A stretch of DNA of 64,000 nucleotides from Candidatus Nanoarchaeia archaeon (GCA_028714095.1 JAQTMY010000002.1:264636-328635); one strand, 5' to 3'. Shown: positions 18,158 through 28,577, counted from the stretch's first letter. The notes: a model not told the origin generated them from the sequence alone. Numbers and translations: made by a program.

Positions 18158-18742
18158 ATGGAAGAAATATTTGAAAAAATCTGGAAGCTGGCATTACCCT
18201 ATCAAGATAAAAGAGATGACATAGGGCATGCAGAGACAGTCTTATTCTATGCTCTTAAACTTATCAAACCTGAAGATGCAGATGAAGATATAGTTATCCC
18301 TGCAGCAATTCTACATGATATTGGATGGAGTCAATTACCTAAGAAAGAAAGATTAAGTATTTTTGGGAACAAACTAAGCAAAAAAAGGATAATTGAAGTT
18401 CAAAAAAAACATGAAAAATTCGGAGTAGAACTAGCAAAAGAAATTCTTAAAAAAACAAATTACAATAAAGAATTAGATGATGAAATATTAGAGATTATTT
18501 CAGGTCATGACACCAGAGAAGGTTTTATATCTAAAAACGAAGGAATAATGAGAGATGCTGACAAATTATGGAGATTTTCAAATAAGGGATTTTGGGCAGA
18601 TATCAAAAGAAACAAGTTTACTCCAGAATTTTTACTTGAAAAATTAAGGGTAAAAATAGATACTCCAAATTTTCTCTATTCTGAAACTGCAAAGAAAATT
18701 GCAAGAGAAGAACTAGGAAAAAGAAAACAAGAAAATCAATAA
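18158..18742 (+). CDS. HD-domain protein
   Basis: DIGHAETVLFYALKL...IPAAILHDIGWSQLP...ISGHDTREGF...MRDADKLWRF. Confidence 0.85.
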   Translation: MEEIFEKIWKLALPYQDKRDDIGHAETVLFYALKLIKPEDADEDIVIPAAILHDIGWSQLPKKERLSIFGNKLSKKRIIEVQKKHEKFGVELAKEILKKTNYNKELDDEILEIISGHDTREGFISKNEGIMRDADKLWRFSNKGFWADIKRNKFTPEFLLEKLRVKIDTPNFLYSETAKKIAREELGKRKQENQ

Positions 18743-18751
18743 TCCTAACAT

Positions 18752-20179
18752 CTATATTTCATCCTTTATAGCCCAGACCTCTTCGTTAAGATATCCTCTT
18801 AACATCTGAAAAGCCAACCATGGTTTTTTTAATGTATTCCATGCCAAAACATGAGGATTATTCCTTAAGTCCCTTTTAACCTTTTTCCACCTGAAGTACT
18901 GCAATTTCCTTCTTCCTTCAAGAAATACTTTTACAAATTCATCTTTATCTATGCCTTCATCCAGTAATAATGAATTGCTAATCCTTTGGTAAGATAATAA
19001 ATTCCAGTCCATATCATCACTTACCTTATTTCTTTCTTTTGCAATGTCCCATATCTCAGTTCCTGGAAAAGGAGTCATGACATAACTCCAGACATTTTCA
19101 ACATCAGCCTTTATTAAAAAATCAATAAACTTTAAAGTATCTTTCATTTCATCAAGGGTTTCTGTAGGGCTTCCAAAGATAAAGCTTCCATAAACCAAAA
19201 AGTCATATTTTTTGCACATCAGGACAGCTTCCTTAACCTTTCCAATAGTAATTGATTCTCCTTTTAGGTATTTTAGCATTCTCTCGTTTCCAGACTCAAA
19301 ACCAAACTGCATCCCAGAAACCCCCATCTTTTTGAGTAATCTACAAAATTCTTCATCAACAACCTCTGCTCTTGGCTGCACTAGGTAAGCCATCTTTATT
19401 TTCTCTTTCTTTAGCAAATCAGCTATTTTTCTTAGTCTTGGTTTATTTAATAAAAACAGATCATCCCAGACATAAAGATAATCAACATTATATTTGTTTT
19501 TTAATATTTTAATCCACTCAACCACATATTCAGCAGAATGATATCTTGTCCTCCTTTTCCAGCATATACTTGTTGAACAGAACTTGCATTTAAACGGACA
19601 TCCTCTTGAGGTTATGATTGGAGCAGGAATTCCTCTCCTCCAGTTTGGCAGAACAACAGTTGTAAAATACTTTGGAGAGACTAAATCATAATCAGGAATT
19701 GGAATTTTATCTAGATCTTCTATCAAAGGTCTCTCTTCAGTTCTAATTAACTTATTATCTTTAAAAATAATGCCTTTGATTTTTCTTAAATCGTTTTTAT
19801 TAAACTCTTTCTTGTTTTCATATAATTTAATTAATTCAAGAAAAGTATCTTCTCCTTCCCCAATAACACCTAAATCAAAACAATCTTTCAGAGAGGTTGG
19901 CAATGTAGTTATGTGATTTCCGCCAATTAAGACAGGAATATTCATTATTTCCTTTATTCTTTCAGCTAGCTTAACTGCATAACCATAATAAACAGTCATA
20001 GCACTAATGCCAATAACATCTGGTTTGTATTCTAAAATCCCTTCATAAAGATTATCAAAATTAACATCAAAGATTTTTATATCATTAAAATTCCCGTATT
20101 TTTTCAGATAACCAGCTAGAATCATTAAGTTCAAAGGAGCAGTGTCTCCCTTGTTTACGCTGATTAAGGCTATTTTCAT
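18752..20179 (-). CDS. B12-binding-domain radical SAM protein
   Basis: DVIGISAMTVYYGYAVKLAERI...VLIGGNH; ITSRGCPFKCKFCSTSICW. Confidence 0.9.
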   Translation of the reverse strand: MKIALISVNKGDTAPLNLMILAGYLKKYGNFNDIKIFDVNFDNLYEGILEYKPDVIGISAMTVYYGYAVKLAERIKEIMNIPVLIGGNHITTLPTSLKDCFDLGVIGEGEDTFLELIKLYENKKEFNKNDLRKIKGIIFKDNKLIRTEERPLIEDLDKIPIPDYDLVSPKYFTTVVLPNWRRGIPAPIITSRGCPFKCKFCSTSICWKRRTRYHSAEYVVEWIKILKNKYNVDYLYVWDDLFLLNKPRLRKIADLLKKEKIKMAYLVQPRAEVVDEEFCRLLKKMGVSGMQFGFESGNERMLKYLKGESITIGKVKEAVLMCKKYDFLVYGSFIFGSPTETLDEMKDTLKFIDFLIKADVENVWSYVMTPFPGTEIWDIAKERNKVSDDMDWNLLSYQRISNSLLLDEGIDKDEFVKVFLEGRRKLQYFRWKKVKRDLRNNPHVLAWNTLKKPWLAFQMLRGYLNEEVWAIKDEI

Positions 20180-20227
20180 AAAATACTAAAAAACAGGCTA
20201 ATTAAATGGTTTTCTATACAAAACAAG

Positions 20228-20596
20228 CTATTTATTATTTCTCTTCCTATATTTTAAATATCTGAAAAATAAAACAATAGGAATAAAATTAAATGTTCCA
20301 GGAACAGCAAGCATAAAAGCAACAAAGGCAAACTTCAGTTTATTTTCCTTGGGTTTTTTCATGATCTGGACAGCATTTTCTCTTAGTTTATTTGTATCTT
20401 CTTCCATGTACAAATACATATCAGTTTTCTTAAGTTTGTTAAGTAAAATCAAAAATTCTCTAGAAAGTTTCTTTACTCTTTTCTGGTTCCCAATAGCTCT
20501 TAAAAGCTGTAGATATTTTCTTTCAACCTTTTCTATCAGCCATCTGTTTCTTCTGAACTTAAGCTTAAATTTCCTGAACTTTTCCATAAAACCCAT
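20228..20596 (-). CDS. Hypothetical basic protein with C-terminal TM
   Basis: Intact ORF, Lys/Arg-rich N-terminus, hydrophobic AFVAFMLAVPGTFNFIPIVLFF. Confidence 0.5.
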   Translation of the reverse strand: MGFMEKFRKFKLKFRRNRWLIEKVERKYLQLLRAIGNQKRVKKLSREFLILLNKLKKTDMYLYMEEDTNKLRENAVQIMKKPKENKLKFAFVAFMLAVPGTFNFIPIVLFFRYLKYRKRNNK

Positions 20597-20675
20597 AGAA
20601 TTAAAAAAGTTTATTTCTTTAAAAACCTAACTATAACACCAATAATAATATAAATTAGGATTAAATCACAAAAAA

Positions 20676-21626
20676 ATGAATTCAGAGTTTAAAGAAAAAC
20701 TTGTAAGCAGGGTAGAAAAAACAATTCAAAAATACCATATGTTAAATAAAAGTTCCATTATCCCTGTGGCATTCTCAGGAGGGAAAGACAGTGCAACAAC
20801 AATATTTATACTTAAAGAACTAGGTTATAATGTAGTTCCTCTAATCATTGACAAGGGAGATGATCCCGCATTTGATTCAGAAAAAATAGTTCAATCTTCA
20901 AATCCATTTCATATAAACCCAGAGATTATACACTTAAACAACAAAGATTATCTAAATCAGATAGATCCTTTATTTGCACCAAAAATAAAAATCAATCTTA
21001 AAAAATTAAAGAATCTAAAAGAAGGAGAAGCTCAATGTACTCCTTGTTATAACGCAAGAACCTGGGCTCTAATTGAGAGAACAATACATTATAATGCAGA
21101 TGCTTTTGTTATAGGCCAACATAAACACGATCTAATCACCTCTCTTATGAAATGTTACTGGACAGAAATATACTATCTAAACATAACCAAGAATACTGGA
21201 AAAGCATATGATGGTAATCTAATGAAAGAATTAATCAATAATGAAAAAATAGATCTTCTCCATCTTGAAAAGATGGTGGATGAAGAAAGAGCTTCAACCG
21301 ATGACCCCCCTGTAGAACATATATATAATAATATCAAATTAGTAAGACCTTTGGTAGACTTAAATGAAAAAGAGATTATAGGATATATCGGGGACTTTCC
21401 CTCACAAAGCTCAAATTGTACATACAGAGAAACAGAACCAAGACCTTTTAGATTATTAGTACAGTGGGATCTTGATAGGAGAATAAATGAAAATCCTGCC
21501 CTAGAAGGAATATTATTTGAATTGGCTCTCCAGGGTCTAAATGAAGATGGTACCCTTAAGTTTAGACCAAGAAACAAAAGAGAAGAACTCTACCCGGGAT
21601 TCAAACCCTTTATAGAGAAAAGTTAA
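20676..21626 (+). CDS. TtcA/TilS-like PP-loop ATPase, probable RNA thiolation enzyme
   Basis: VAFSGGKDSATTIFILKELG PP-loop, AQCTPCYNARTWAL CxxC, SNCTYRE. Confidence 0.8.
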   Translation: MNSEFKEKLVSRVEKTIQKYHMLNKSSIIPVAFSGGKDSATTIFILKELGYNVVPLIIDKGDDPAFDSEKIVQSSNPFHINPEIIHLNNKDYLNQIDPLFAPKIKINLKKLKNLKEGEAQCTPCYNARTWALIERTIHYNADAFVIGQHKHDLITSLMKCYWTEIYYLNITKNTGKAYDGNLMKELINNEKIDLLHLEKMVDEERASTDDPPVEHIYNNIKLVRPLVDLNEKEIIGYIGDFPSQSSNCTYRETEPRPFRLLVQWDLDRRINENPALEGILFELALQGLNEDGTLKFRPRNKREELYPGFKPFIEKS

Positions 21627-21651
21627 TATAGGATAATCAATTTTCATAATT

Positions 21652-22095
21652 ATGATTTTAGTAAGCGCATGCCTCGCAGGGATAAATTGTAATTATAAAG
21701 GTGAATCCAAGCCTAATGAAAAAATAATAAAATTAATCAAAGAAGGAAAAGCCATTCCAATTTGCCCAGAACAATTAGGAGGGTTAACAACACCTAGAAG
21801 CGGGGCAAGAATCCTGTCCGGCAATGGGCAAGATGTTCTAGATAAAAAAACAAAACTTATAACAGACAACGGAAACGACGTAACAGAACAATATATTAAA
21901 GGAGCTAATGAAGTATTAAGAATAATAAGAGAATTTAATATTAAAAAAGTAATATTAAAACAAGGAAGCCCCTCCTGCGGGAAAGGAATAACTCAAGCAG
22001 GAAAAGAAAAGAGAGAAACTGTAAAGGGGAATGGAGTAACAACCGCCTTATTAATAAGAGAAGGGATAGAGGTAGTTACAGAACAGGATATTTAA
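21652..22095 (+). CDS. DUF523 (TudS-like) protein
   Basis: MILVSACLAGINCNYKGESKP, PICPEQLGGLTTPRSGARIL, VILKQGSPSCGKG. Confidence 0.9.
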   Translation: MILVSACLAGINCNYKGESKPNEKIIKLIKEGKAIPICPEQLGGLTTPRSGARILSGNGQDVLDKKTKLITDNGNDVTEQYIKGANEVLRIIREFNIKKVILKQGSPSCGKGITQAGKEKRETVKGNGVTTALLIREGIEVVTEQDI

Positions 22096-22575
22096 TCAAA
22101 AGATTTTCTTTTTCAGACATCTAACTATAACTAACAAACAGGCAACAATTACTAATAAACCCAGAAAGATAAATTTGGTATAACTTACACTTCCACTTTC
22201 TATAGTCTCTTCTTTAATCATTGTTTCTTCAACCGGAGTTTCAAGATTATTTTCATCAAATAACAAGGCAACCCCCAAGCTATTTTCCAAAACTAAACCA
22301 TCTAGGTTATTTTCCTCATTGACATAAATCATATGCTTGTTTTCAGTAGGTTCTTCATTGACAAAAAAATCAATTTTCTCATATTTTCCAGGTTCTATCT
22401 CAACATCTTCAGGATCAAATTCAACATCTAAATCAGAACTAAAATCAAACTTAGTTTTGACATTGTTATTATTATAAACAATAAACTCTCCGTCATAACT
22501 GTCAAAAAAAGAAGGAGGATAAACAGCCAGTGCAAGAACAGGCTGTATAAATAATATCAATAATAAAAGTTTCAT
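22096..22575 (-). CDS. Secreted hypothetical protein with C-terminal TM
   Basis: Signal peptide MKLLLLILFIQPVLALA, C-terminal TM; overlaps upstream gene end. Confidence 0.6.
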   Translation of the reverse strand: MKLLLLILFIQPVLALAVYPPSFFDSYDGEFIVYNNNNVKTKFDFSSDLDVEFDPEDVEIEPGKYEKIDFFVNEEPTENKHMIYVNEENNLDGLVLENSLGVALLFDENNLETPVEETMIKEETIESGSVSYTKFIFLGLLVIVACLLVIVRCLKKKIF

Positions 22576-23774
22576 TGTCCTACTGCTATAACTTTTATCT
22601 TTCCTTCATAAACTCCCAAATCAATGTTTTCAGGTACATTAAATCTGAATTCTAAATCTCTTTCAGTTCCAGGAGCTAAGTCTAATTCATACAACTTATT
22701 ATCTAATCCTAAATTATTCCAGTTATCTTCAAAATAAAATTCAAGTGAAGAAACACTCAAATTATTATTCAAGGAATTAAAATCAGACCCATAAACATTA
22801 ATGTCAAAGTCCACATTGCCAAGATTTTTTAGTTTTACTTCCTTTGTTTCAGAGCTAGTTCCTTGTTTTAAAACTCCAAAATCAAGGTAGTTGCTGTCAA
22901 GACTTGAAGCTAATAAAGGCAAGTATTCAAAACTTAGTTCACTATAAGAAGTTTTGTCATTATCGTCGGTAATTTCCAGATTAACACTATAATTTCCAGG
23001 CTTTAGGTAATAATCAAGATCAAAATAACCTTCTAGTTTGTCATTATTTTCCATATCAATATTTGCTCCATTAAAACTAGCCTTGATATCTTTAATAACA
23101 GAAGTCGTATTAATCTCTAAATAAACTCTTTTCTTCTGTCCAGGCAGAGGCAGTATCTGGATTCCTTCTTTGTCTAAATCATCAGGATACATAGAAAATG
23201 AAGTAACCTCTGGCAGATTCTCTTTAATTTCTACCTTAACATTAATATAACTGTCATAATACCCTGGACTTCCATCTTTTAATCCCTTTCTCCAGTTCTC
23301 AATGTCATTATTACCCTCTAAGTTAATCTTTTCCATACTATAACCCTTGCCTCCAACCCCATACCCTGTGTAATTAACCTCTAAACTAAAATTCGGACAT
23401 TCAATTAATATTAAATCATCATCAGTTAAGGAAAAGCTTCCATCTACAGCTTTATAATTCCCATCCTTGCTATCCCAGATTCCATCATTGTTTCCATAAT
23501 AATTTTCAAAAGAATCTAAATCTTCATCACTTGTATCTATTAATTCTCTCGCTACTACAATAAACTCATAAGGATTTATTATTACATCATCAAAATTGCT
23601 GTTATCTATCTTGCAGTCACTTAAATCAATCCTTGTATTGTTGTTATATAATTCAATCCATTCCAGATCTGTATCGCTTACTGGATCAGGGTCGTACATT
23701 ATCTCAGATATGATTAAATCAGCCCTAGCTAAAGGCATTAGTAATACTAAAAGTAATAATATTTTAAGTTTCAT
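22572..23774 (-). CDS. Secreted lamin-tail-domain protein
   Basis: Signal peptide then DLIISEIMYDPDPVSDTDLEWIELYNNNTRIDLSDCKI (LTD signature). Confidence 0.75.
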   Translation of the reverse strand: MKLKILLLLVLLMPLARADLIISEIMYDPDPVSDTDLEWIELYNNNTRIDLSDCKIDNSNFDDVIINPYEFIVVARELIDTSDEDLDSFENYYGNNDGIWDSKDGNYKAVDGSFSLTDDDLILIECPNFSLEVNYTGYGVGGKGYSMEKINLEGNNDIENWRKGLKDGSPGYYDSYINVKVEIKENLPEVTSFSMYPDDLDKEGIQILPLPGQKKRVYLEINTTSVIKDIKASFNGANIDMENNDKLEGYFDLDYYLKPGNYSVNLEITDDNDKTSYSELSFEYLPLLASSLDSNYLDFGVLKQGTSSETKEVKLKNLGNVDFDINVYGSDFNSLNNNLSVSSLEFYFEDNWNNLGLDNKLYELDLAPGTERDLEFRFNVPENIDLGVYEGKIKVIAVGQ

Positions 23775-23884
23775 AATTAAAATAACTTTAAAACATTTAT
23801 AATTTTTAACAATAAAAATCCAAAAAGATTCTATGAAAATCCAAATAATAACCTTTAAAAATGCCCTAAATCAGTCAATATGAG

Positions 23885-23968
23885 GCCGGGATCGCATAAC
23901 CTGGTATTGCGCAGGTCTTGAAAACCTGTTTCCGCAAGGATATCAGGGTTCAAATCCCTGTCCCGGCG
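23885..23968 (+). tRNA. tRNA-Ser(TGA)
   Basis: Acceptor GCCGGGA/TCCCGGC, anticodon arm CAGGT-CTTGAAA-ACCTG, long variable arm, T-arm CAGGGTTCAAATCCCTG. Confidence 0.95.
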
Positions 23969-24018
23969 TTTTAAATAAAGGGAATACTTATATATTCCTA
24001 CATTTAATTTAAAAATAA

Positions 24019-24540
24019 ATGAAACTAATCTACATCTATGGCATACCTGCGGTAGGCAAACTTTCTGTTGGAGAACAGCTCGAAAAAATAACTAACTTTA
24101 AATTATTTCATAGTCATTTAACTGCTGATTATGTCTCAACTCTGTTTCCAGCAAGAAACAAGATGAGTGATCAATTAAAACAAGAAATCGCATATAAAAT
24201 GTTCGAAGCTGCTGCAAAAAACAACATCAATTTAATTTTTACTCTGGCTCATCAAACCCACCATGATAGTTTTGTAAAAAAGATCATTAAAATAGTTCAA
24301 AAATACAAAGGAGAAATTTTATTTGTAAGATTAATTTGTGAAAAAAGAGAGTTATCTAAGAGGATTACTCAAAATTCAAGAAAAAAATTCAAAAAAGCAA
24401 CCTCCTTAAAAGAATTAGAAGAAATCCTCAAAAGAAATAGTTATAGAACAATCCCTTTCAAGAAAAGCTTGATAATTGATAACACAAGGCTTTCACCTAA
24501 AAAATGTGCCCAGAAGATTAAAGAGTATTATAGATTATAA
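24019..24540 (+). CDS. P-loop small-molecule kinase-like ATPase
   Basis: IYGIPAVGKLSVGEQL Walker A-like, Lid-like RLICEKRELSKRI. Confidence 0.65.
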   Translation: MKLIYIYGIPAVGKLSVGEQLEKITNFKLFHSHLTADYVSTLFPARNKMSDQLKQEIAYKMFEAAAKNNINLIFTLAHQTHHDSFVKKIIKIVQKYKGEILFVRLICEKRELSKRITQNSRKKFKKATSLKELEEILKRNSYRTIPFKKSLIIDNTRLSPKKCAQKIKEYYRL

Positions 24541-24542
24541 CA

Positions 24543-25154
24543 ATGAGATCCAAAAACAAACTAACATTAAAGGCAAAGAGAGAAGGCTATAAAGCAAGAT
24601 CAGCATATAAACTAATAGAAATAGATAGAAAGTTTAATATTATAAAACAAAACTCAAGAGTCCTGGATATCGGATGTTGGCCTGGTTCATGGCTTCAAGT
24701 CTCTTCAAGAAAAGCAAAAGAAGCTATTGGAATTGATTTAAAACAAACTCATTTAAAAATTCCAAATGTAAAAACCTATGTTTTGGATGTTAATTCAGAT
24801 AAAGTATTAAGTTTAGGCAAGTTTGATGTAATAATTTCAGACATAGCTCCAAACACATCTGGAAAGATAGAAATAGATCAATACAAGAGTTATGAATTAA
24901 GTTTAAGATCCTTAGAAATCGCAAAACATTTGCTTAAGGAAAAAGGTAATTTCCTGGTTAAAATATTCCAGGGAGAAGAAAGCAACTTATTGTTAAATGA
25001 AATGAAAAAATATTTTAAAGTTGTTAAGGTTACAAAACCACAAGCATCAAAGAAAACAAGCAAAGAAGTTTATTTTATAGGATTAAACTTCTCACCTAAG
25101 GTTTCTGCCAACTCTCCTAAAAGTTCTTCTGATGAATCTTCTGTTGAAGAATAA
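24543..25154 (+). CDS. rlmE: FtsJ/RlmE-type rRNA 2'-O-methyltransferase
   Basis: KARSAYKL, VLDIGCWPGSWLQ, VIISDIAPNTSG, FLVKIFQGEE, SKEVYFIGLNF: K-D-K-E tetrad intact. Confidence 0.92.
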   Translation: MRSKNKLTLKAKREGYKARSAYKLIEIDRKFNIIKQNSRVLDIGCWPGSWLQVSSRKAKEAIGIDLKQTHLKIPNVKTYVLDVNSDKVLSLGKFDVIISDIAPNTSGKIEIDQYKSYELSLRSLEIAKHLLKEKGNFLVKIFQGEESNLLLNEMKKYFKVVKVTKPQASKKTSKEVYFIGLNFSPKVSANSPKSSSDESSVEE

Positions 25155-25730
25155 AACCAAGATAACTAAAACAACAATAACCCAAATCTTCCAGTTTTCA
25201 TACCAACTAGGAACATTAGTCCCAGAACTAGTCTCATTGACTGCCTCTTCAGCATACCAACCCTTTCTTTTGCCAATAATCCTTAAATCTGGATTTCCAG
25301 TCCTGTCCAGAACATTAAAAACCAAACTAACTTGTTTATCTTTTATAGAAACAAGCCCTATACTTAAATCATCAATAAAATCTCTTTCAAAATCAAGTTT
25401 CATCTGAGTATTGTTTGCAAGTGTAACATACTGGGGGGTTTCAGCTCCTTCAATAAATATTGTTAAATCTACTCTATCTGTTCCCACCTTTTCTAGTTTA
25501 ATAATCTCTTCATTAGTTAATTTATCAAATAAAATCTCCTCATTGCCATCAGAGTTTATAACTGGTTTGTGATAATCTCTTACAGTAAAGTTAAATTTAA
25601 CTGCATCTCTCTCATTCATAACAACAATCTGTTCACTATCCTTGGAAAAATCAATAACATTTAGCTTAGCTCCATATACAAAACTGGCTAGGAAAAATAA
25701 ACTAAATATAATAATAACCATCTTTTTCAT
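25092..25730 (-). CDS. Secreted/membrane hypothetical protein
   Basis: Signal peptide and C-terminal TM; 3' end overlaps rlmE on the opposite strand. Confidence 0.6.
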   Translation of the reverse strand: MKKMVIIIFSLFFLASFVYGAKLNVIDFSKDSEQIVVMNERDAVKFNFTVRDYHKPVINSDGNEEILFDKLTNEEIIKLEKVGTDRVDLTIFIEGAETPQYVTLANNTQMKLDFERDFIDDLSIGLVSIKDKQVSLVFNVLDRTGNPDLRIIGKRKGWYAEEAVNETSSGTNVPSWYENWKIWVIVVLVILVLFFNRRFIRRTFRRVGRNLR

Positions 25731-25781
25731 AATATATAACCTCCAAAATCCATTTATAAATATTTATTCTCTATAAAACAA

Positions 25782-26309
25782 TTATTTAACTAGCTCAATT
25801 TCTATATTGCATGCAGGAAATAGCCTAGATAAGAAGGTTTTCTCATAAAGGTCTTTCATATCCTCATTTACATTAACAACTCCTTCAATTAAATAATTAA
25901 AAAACAAAATCCCTTTCTCAAATCTAATTTTAGCCTTATTTATCTTATTAAAATGAAAGTCAAAGTAATAAGCTCTTTTTGAATCTTTAATGAAAAAATC
26001 AAATGTTCTTACAGAAAATGAATTTTTGTGTGTGGGATCTACAAAGTTATTCCTAGAGGTAAAATGGGGCACAGTAATAATCAACTTGCCATTTTTCTTA
26101 AGAATCCTGTTTAGGTCTTTCAAAACAGGAACATAATCAACATGCTCTAAAACATCCTTGCATAATATTTCATCAAATTCCTCATTTTTAAAAGGCAGAG
26201 GTAAATCCTCAACATTATGTACAATATCAACACCCTCAAGTTTCGCAGAATCAAGATTAATGTAATCTTTTCTAATATCTCTTCCACATCCTACATTGAG
26301 TTTTTTCAT
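25782..26309 (-). CDS. Class I SAM-dependent methyltransferase
   Basis: KKLNVGCGRDIRKDYINLDS...FDEILCKDVLEHVDYVPVLKDLNRILKKNGKLIITVPHF. Confidence 0.85.
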   Translation of the reverse strand: MKKLNVGCGRDIRKDYINLDSAKLEGVDIVHNVEDLPLPFKNEEFDEILCKDVLEHVDYVPVLKDLNRILKKNGKLIITVPHFTSRNNFVDPTHKNSFSVRTFDFFIKDSKRAYYFDFHFNKINKAKIRFEKGILFFNYLIEGVVNVNEDMKDLYEKTFLSRLFPACNIEIELVK

Positions 26310-26378
26310 GAAAATAGGACATAGTCATCTCTTAAATAATTTGCTAAAAATAAAAAAAAGGAGAAAAAGAGGAAATGT

Positions 26379-28577
26379 TTATTTCCTACTTCTTACTACA
26401 AAGAACACTACAGCAGCAATCACTACTACTCCTAGTATTATCCACAACCATAGTGAACTACTCTCTTCAGGGATTCCCTCTATAGGTACTTCCTCGGTTG
26501 TAGGTTCTGTTGTTCCCTGTGTTTCTTCTTGTACAAGTGCGGTAGCTCCCTCACTTATCTTCTTAAGTGAGTACTTAACTACGCTGTTTTCAATATTTTC
26601 AACCTTAACTTCCATATCATTAAGGCCATCGTCATTAATGTCAACTTTTTTGACCTCTCCAACACTCATAGTCAAGGTGATTGGATTCGAGCTAATAACA
26701 AAGGTGACTAGCTGTCCTTCAATTTTATCAACCTTAATACTATGGCTTGTTGAACCGTCAAAGCTGAATGTTCTTGCACTACCTGAGGCAGCAGTTACAG
26801 TCTGTGATTCTACCTGACTTAGGTCTACATCAAAGGTTGTTTGTGTAGTGGAAGATCCTCCTCCTCCACCGCCACCAGTTCCACCACTTGTATAACTTAC
26901 ACTAAATGTGCTTGTGGCTTCTTTACTATTTCCTACATTGTCTTTTACCATACAGCTTACTATATAGTTACCAGCAATGTTTGTATCTGTAGTAGTCCAT
27001 GTTACAGATTGTTTTCCGCTTACTAAAGTTGAATCTTTGCTTACGGTATTTGAGTCTGGTTTTGTTAGCTTCCATGTATAAGTTGCAACTCCAGATTCAG
27101 TATCTGTTCCATCACATGTGTAGGTAATTGAATTCTGTACCTCTATTGATGTATCTGCTGGGGCAGTAATCTCAGCAGTTGGCTGTGTTCCATCTATTGT
27201 AAATGTATCTACAAATCTTGCTGTATACCCTTCTAACAATCCAGCATCTGAACCAGTACTGTTTACTGTAATCAAGAACTTAGATACATTGCTTATATTC
27301 CAGATTCCTGATGGCAAAACCACTTCATATATCATTGTCCCATCAAGGTTTGTTCCTGTAACGTTGTTTGTGTAATTTACAGTTTCATAATCAACTTCAC
27401 TAACCTGAGTTGCATTATTTGTAAAGTCTCCATAGTAGATATACATTGAGTCTTGTTTGTTTGGTCCTGTTGCTGTTACAGAGATTTTAATATTCTGGCT
27501 TGGAAGGAAGTATTTTGTTGCAGCAGTATTGCTCATAAACTCTCTAAAGTTTGTTCCATCTGATATGTTAACGTTTGTAATTTTAACAACATCAGTACTA
27601 TTTACAACTGCACAGAATGGCAATGGTTCTAGATTGGTGTAATTAATTGTATTTCCTATTGAATCCTTTGCCCATATCGTAAAGGATATATTATTTCCTT
27701 CTACTAAAGCAGCAACTGGGATTGTTGCATAGGCTAACCCATCAGTAGTCTTTATTATTGTAGCATCAGTTCTAGCAGCTGTTGCGCTATCGGCAGCTTC
27801 TGCAGTACTCCCGTTGGAATAATTTAACCAGGCACTATCGATTAATGGATCAGTTAATGTAAAGTAAACAGTAATATCTGACTTTCCATCCACAACCAAT
27901 GTTCCATTAAGGACAAATCCACTTGTGTTGTTTCCCCAAGTCATGTTACCATCTGTAATGTTGATGATACTTATCCTTGGAGCAATTCCATCAACCATAA
28001 CTGAAACATTAGACTGATTAATGTCTCCACTTACAGAAGAGGTTAAAATTGAAATTGTACTGAATGATTCTCCTGCATTTACAACTCCCGAAACATTAAT
28101 ATAAAGTTTTAAAGTTGTATTTCCATTTGCCATCAAAGGATCATAGCCGGTCTCATTACTTGAACAAGACAAAATCTGTTCTTTGGTTGTAGTAAAATTA
28201 ATACAATTCCAATCTAATTGGATAAGTCCAGTACTGTCCCAGGTTATGTTACTTAAATTCTTAGTGGAATCAGGCAATAACTCCGTCCCATCATATGTGG
28301 AATTTACATAAGCCAAAAGCGTATAGTTATTAACGTCCCAGGTTATATTAAAAGTCTCGATTGCTTCTCCTGTTCCATCATGGACAATTGTCACAACCAT
28401 CGTCTCATTTTCTTCACTTTTTGTTGCATTATTCACTTCTCCTTCTCCTCCCACAAGCGTGACAGTGGTGTTAGTCGTGTCTAAATCCGCTAAAACATTC
28501 ACAACATAAACACCAAAGAGGATTAACGCAACAAAAAAAACACTAGAAAGAATAAAGATATTCCTCTTTTTCTCCAT
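26379..28577 (-). CDS. Large surface glycoprotein-like protein with Ig-like segment and C-terminal TM
   Basis: N-terminal TM/signal, numerous N-x-S/T sequons, GGTGGGGGGGSSTTQTT linker, C-terminal LWLWIILGVVVIAAVVFFVVRSRK. Confidence 0.75.
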   Translation of the reverse strand: MEKKRNIFILSSVFFVALILFGVYVVNVLADLDTTNTTVTLVGGEGEVNNATKSEENETMVVTIVHDGTGEAIETFNITWDVNNYTLLAYVNSTYDGTELLPDSTKNLSNITWDSTGLIQLDWNCINFTTTKEQILSCSSNETGYDPLMANGNTTLKLYINVSGVVNAGESFSTISILTSSVSGDINQSNVSVMVDGIAPRISIINITDGNMTWGNNTSGFVLNGTLVVDGKSDITVYFTLTDPLIDSAWLNYSNGSTAEAADSATAARTDATIIKTTDGLAYATIPVAALVEGNNISFTIWAKDSIGNTINYTNLEPLPFCAVVNSTDVVKITNVNISDGTNFREFMSNTAATKYFLPSQNIKISVTATGPNKQDSMYIYYGDFTNNATQVSEVDYETVNYTNNVTGTNLDGTMIYEVVLPSGIWNISNVSKFLITVNSTGSDAGLLEGYTARFVDTFTIDGTQPTAEITAPADTSIEVQNSITYTCDGTDTESGVATYTWKLTKPDSNTVSKDSTLVSGKQSVTWTTTDTNIAGNYIVSCMVKDNVGNSKEATSTFSVSYTSGGTGGGGGGGSSTTQTTFDVDLSQVESQTVTAASGSARTFSFDGSTSHSIKVDKIEGQLVTFVISSNPITLTMSVGEVKKVDINDDGLNDMEVKVENIENSVVKYSLKKISEGATALVQEETQGTTEPTTEEVPIEGIPEESSSLWLWIILGVVVIAAVVFFVVRSRK

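Noticed and set aside
24019-24540. Degenerate P-loop (GKL instead of GKS/T) as evidence of inactivation
   Set aside because: From memory, related small kinases commonly have GK(L/M)(T/S) at this position, so it may be normal
25092-25154. 63-nt convergent overlap between rlmE and the membrane-protein gene as a regulatory antisense device
   Set aside because: Short 3' overlaps recur in this compact genome (for example 35695-35723 and 45147-45175), so it is probably just gene packing
26841-27642. Plus-strand ORFs across the surface-protein gene (26841..27026, 27457..27642 and 26296..26817)
   Set aside because: Antisense to a long, coherent ORF; composition reflects the Ser/Thr/Gly-rich coding strand
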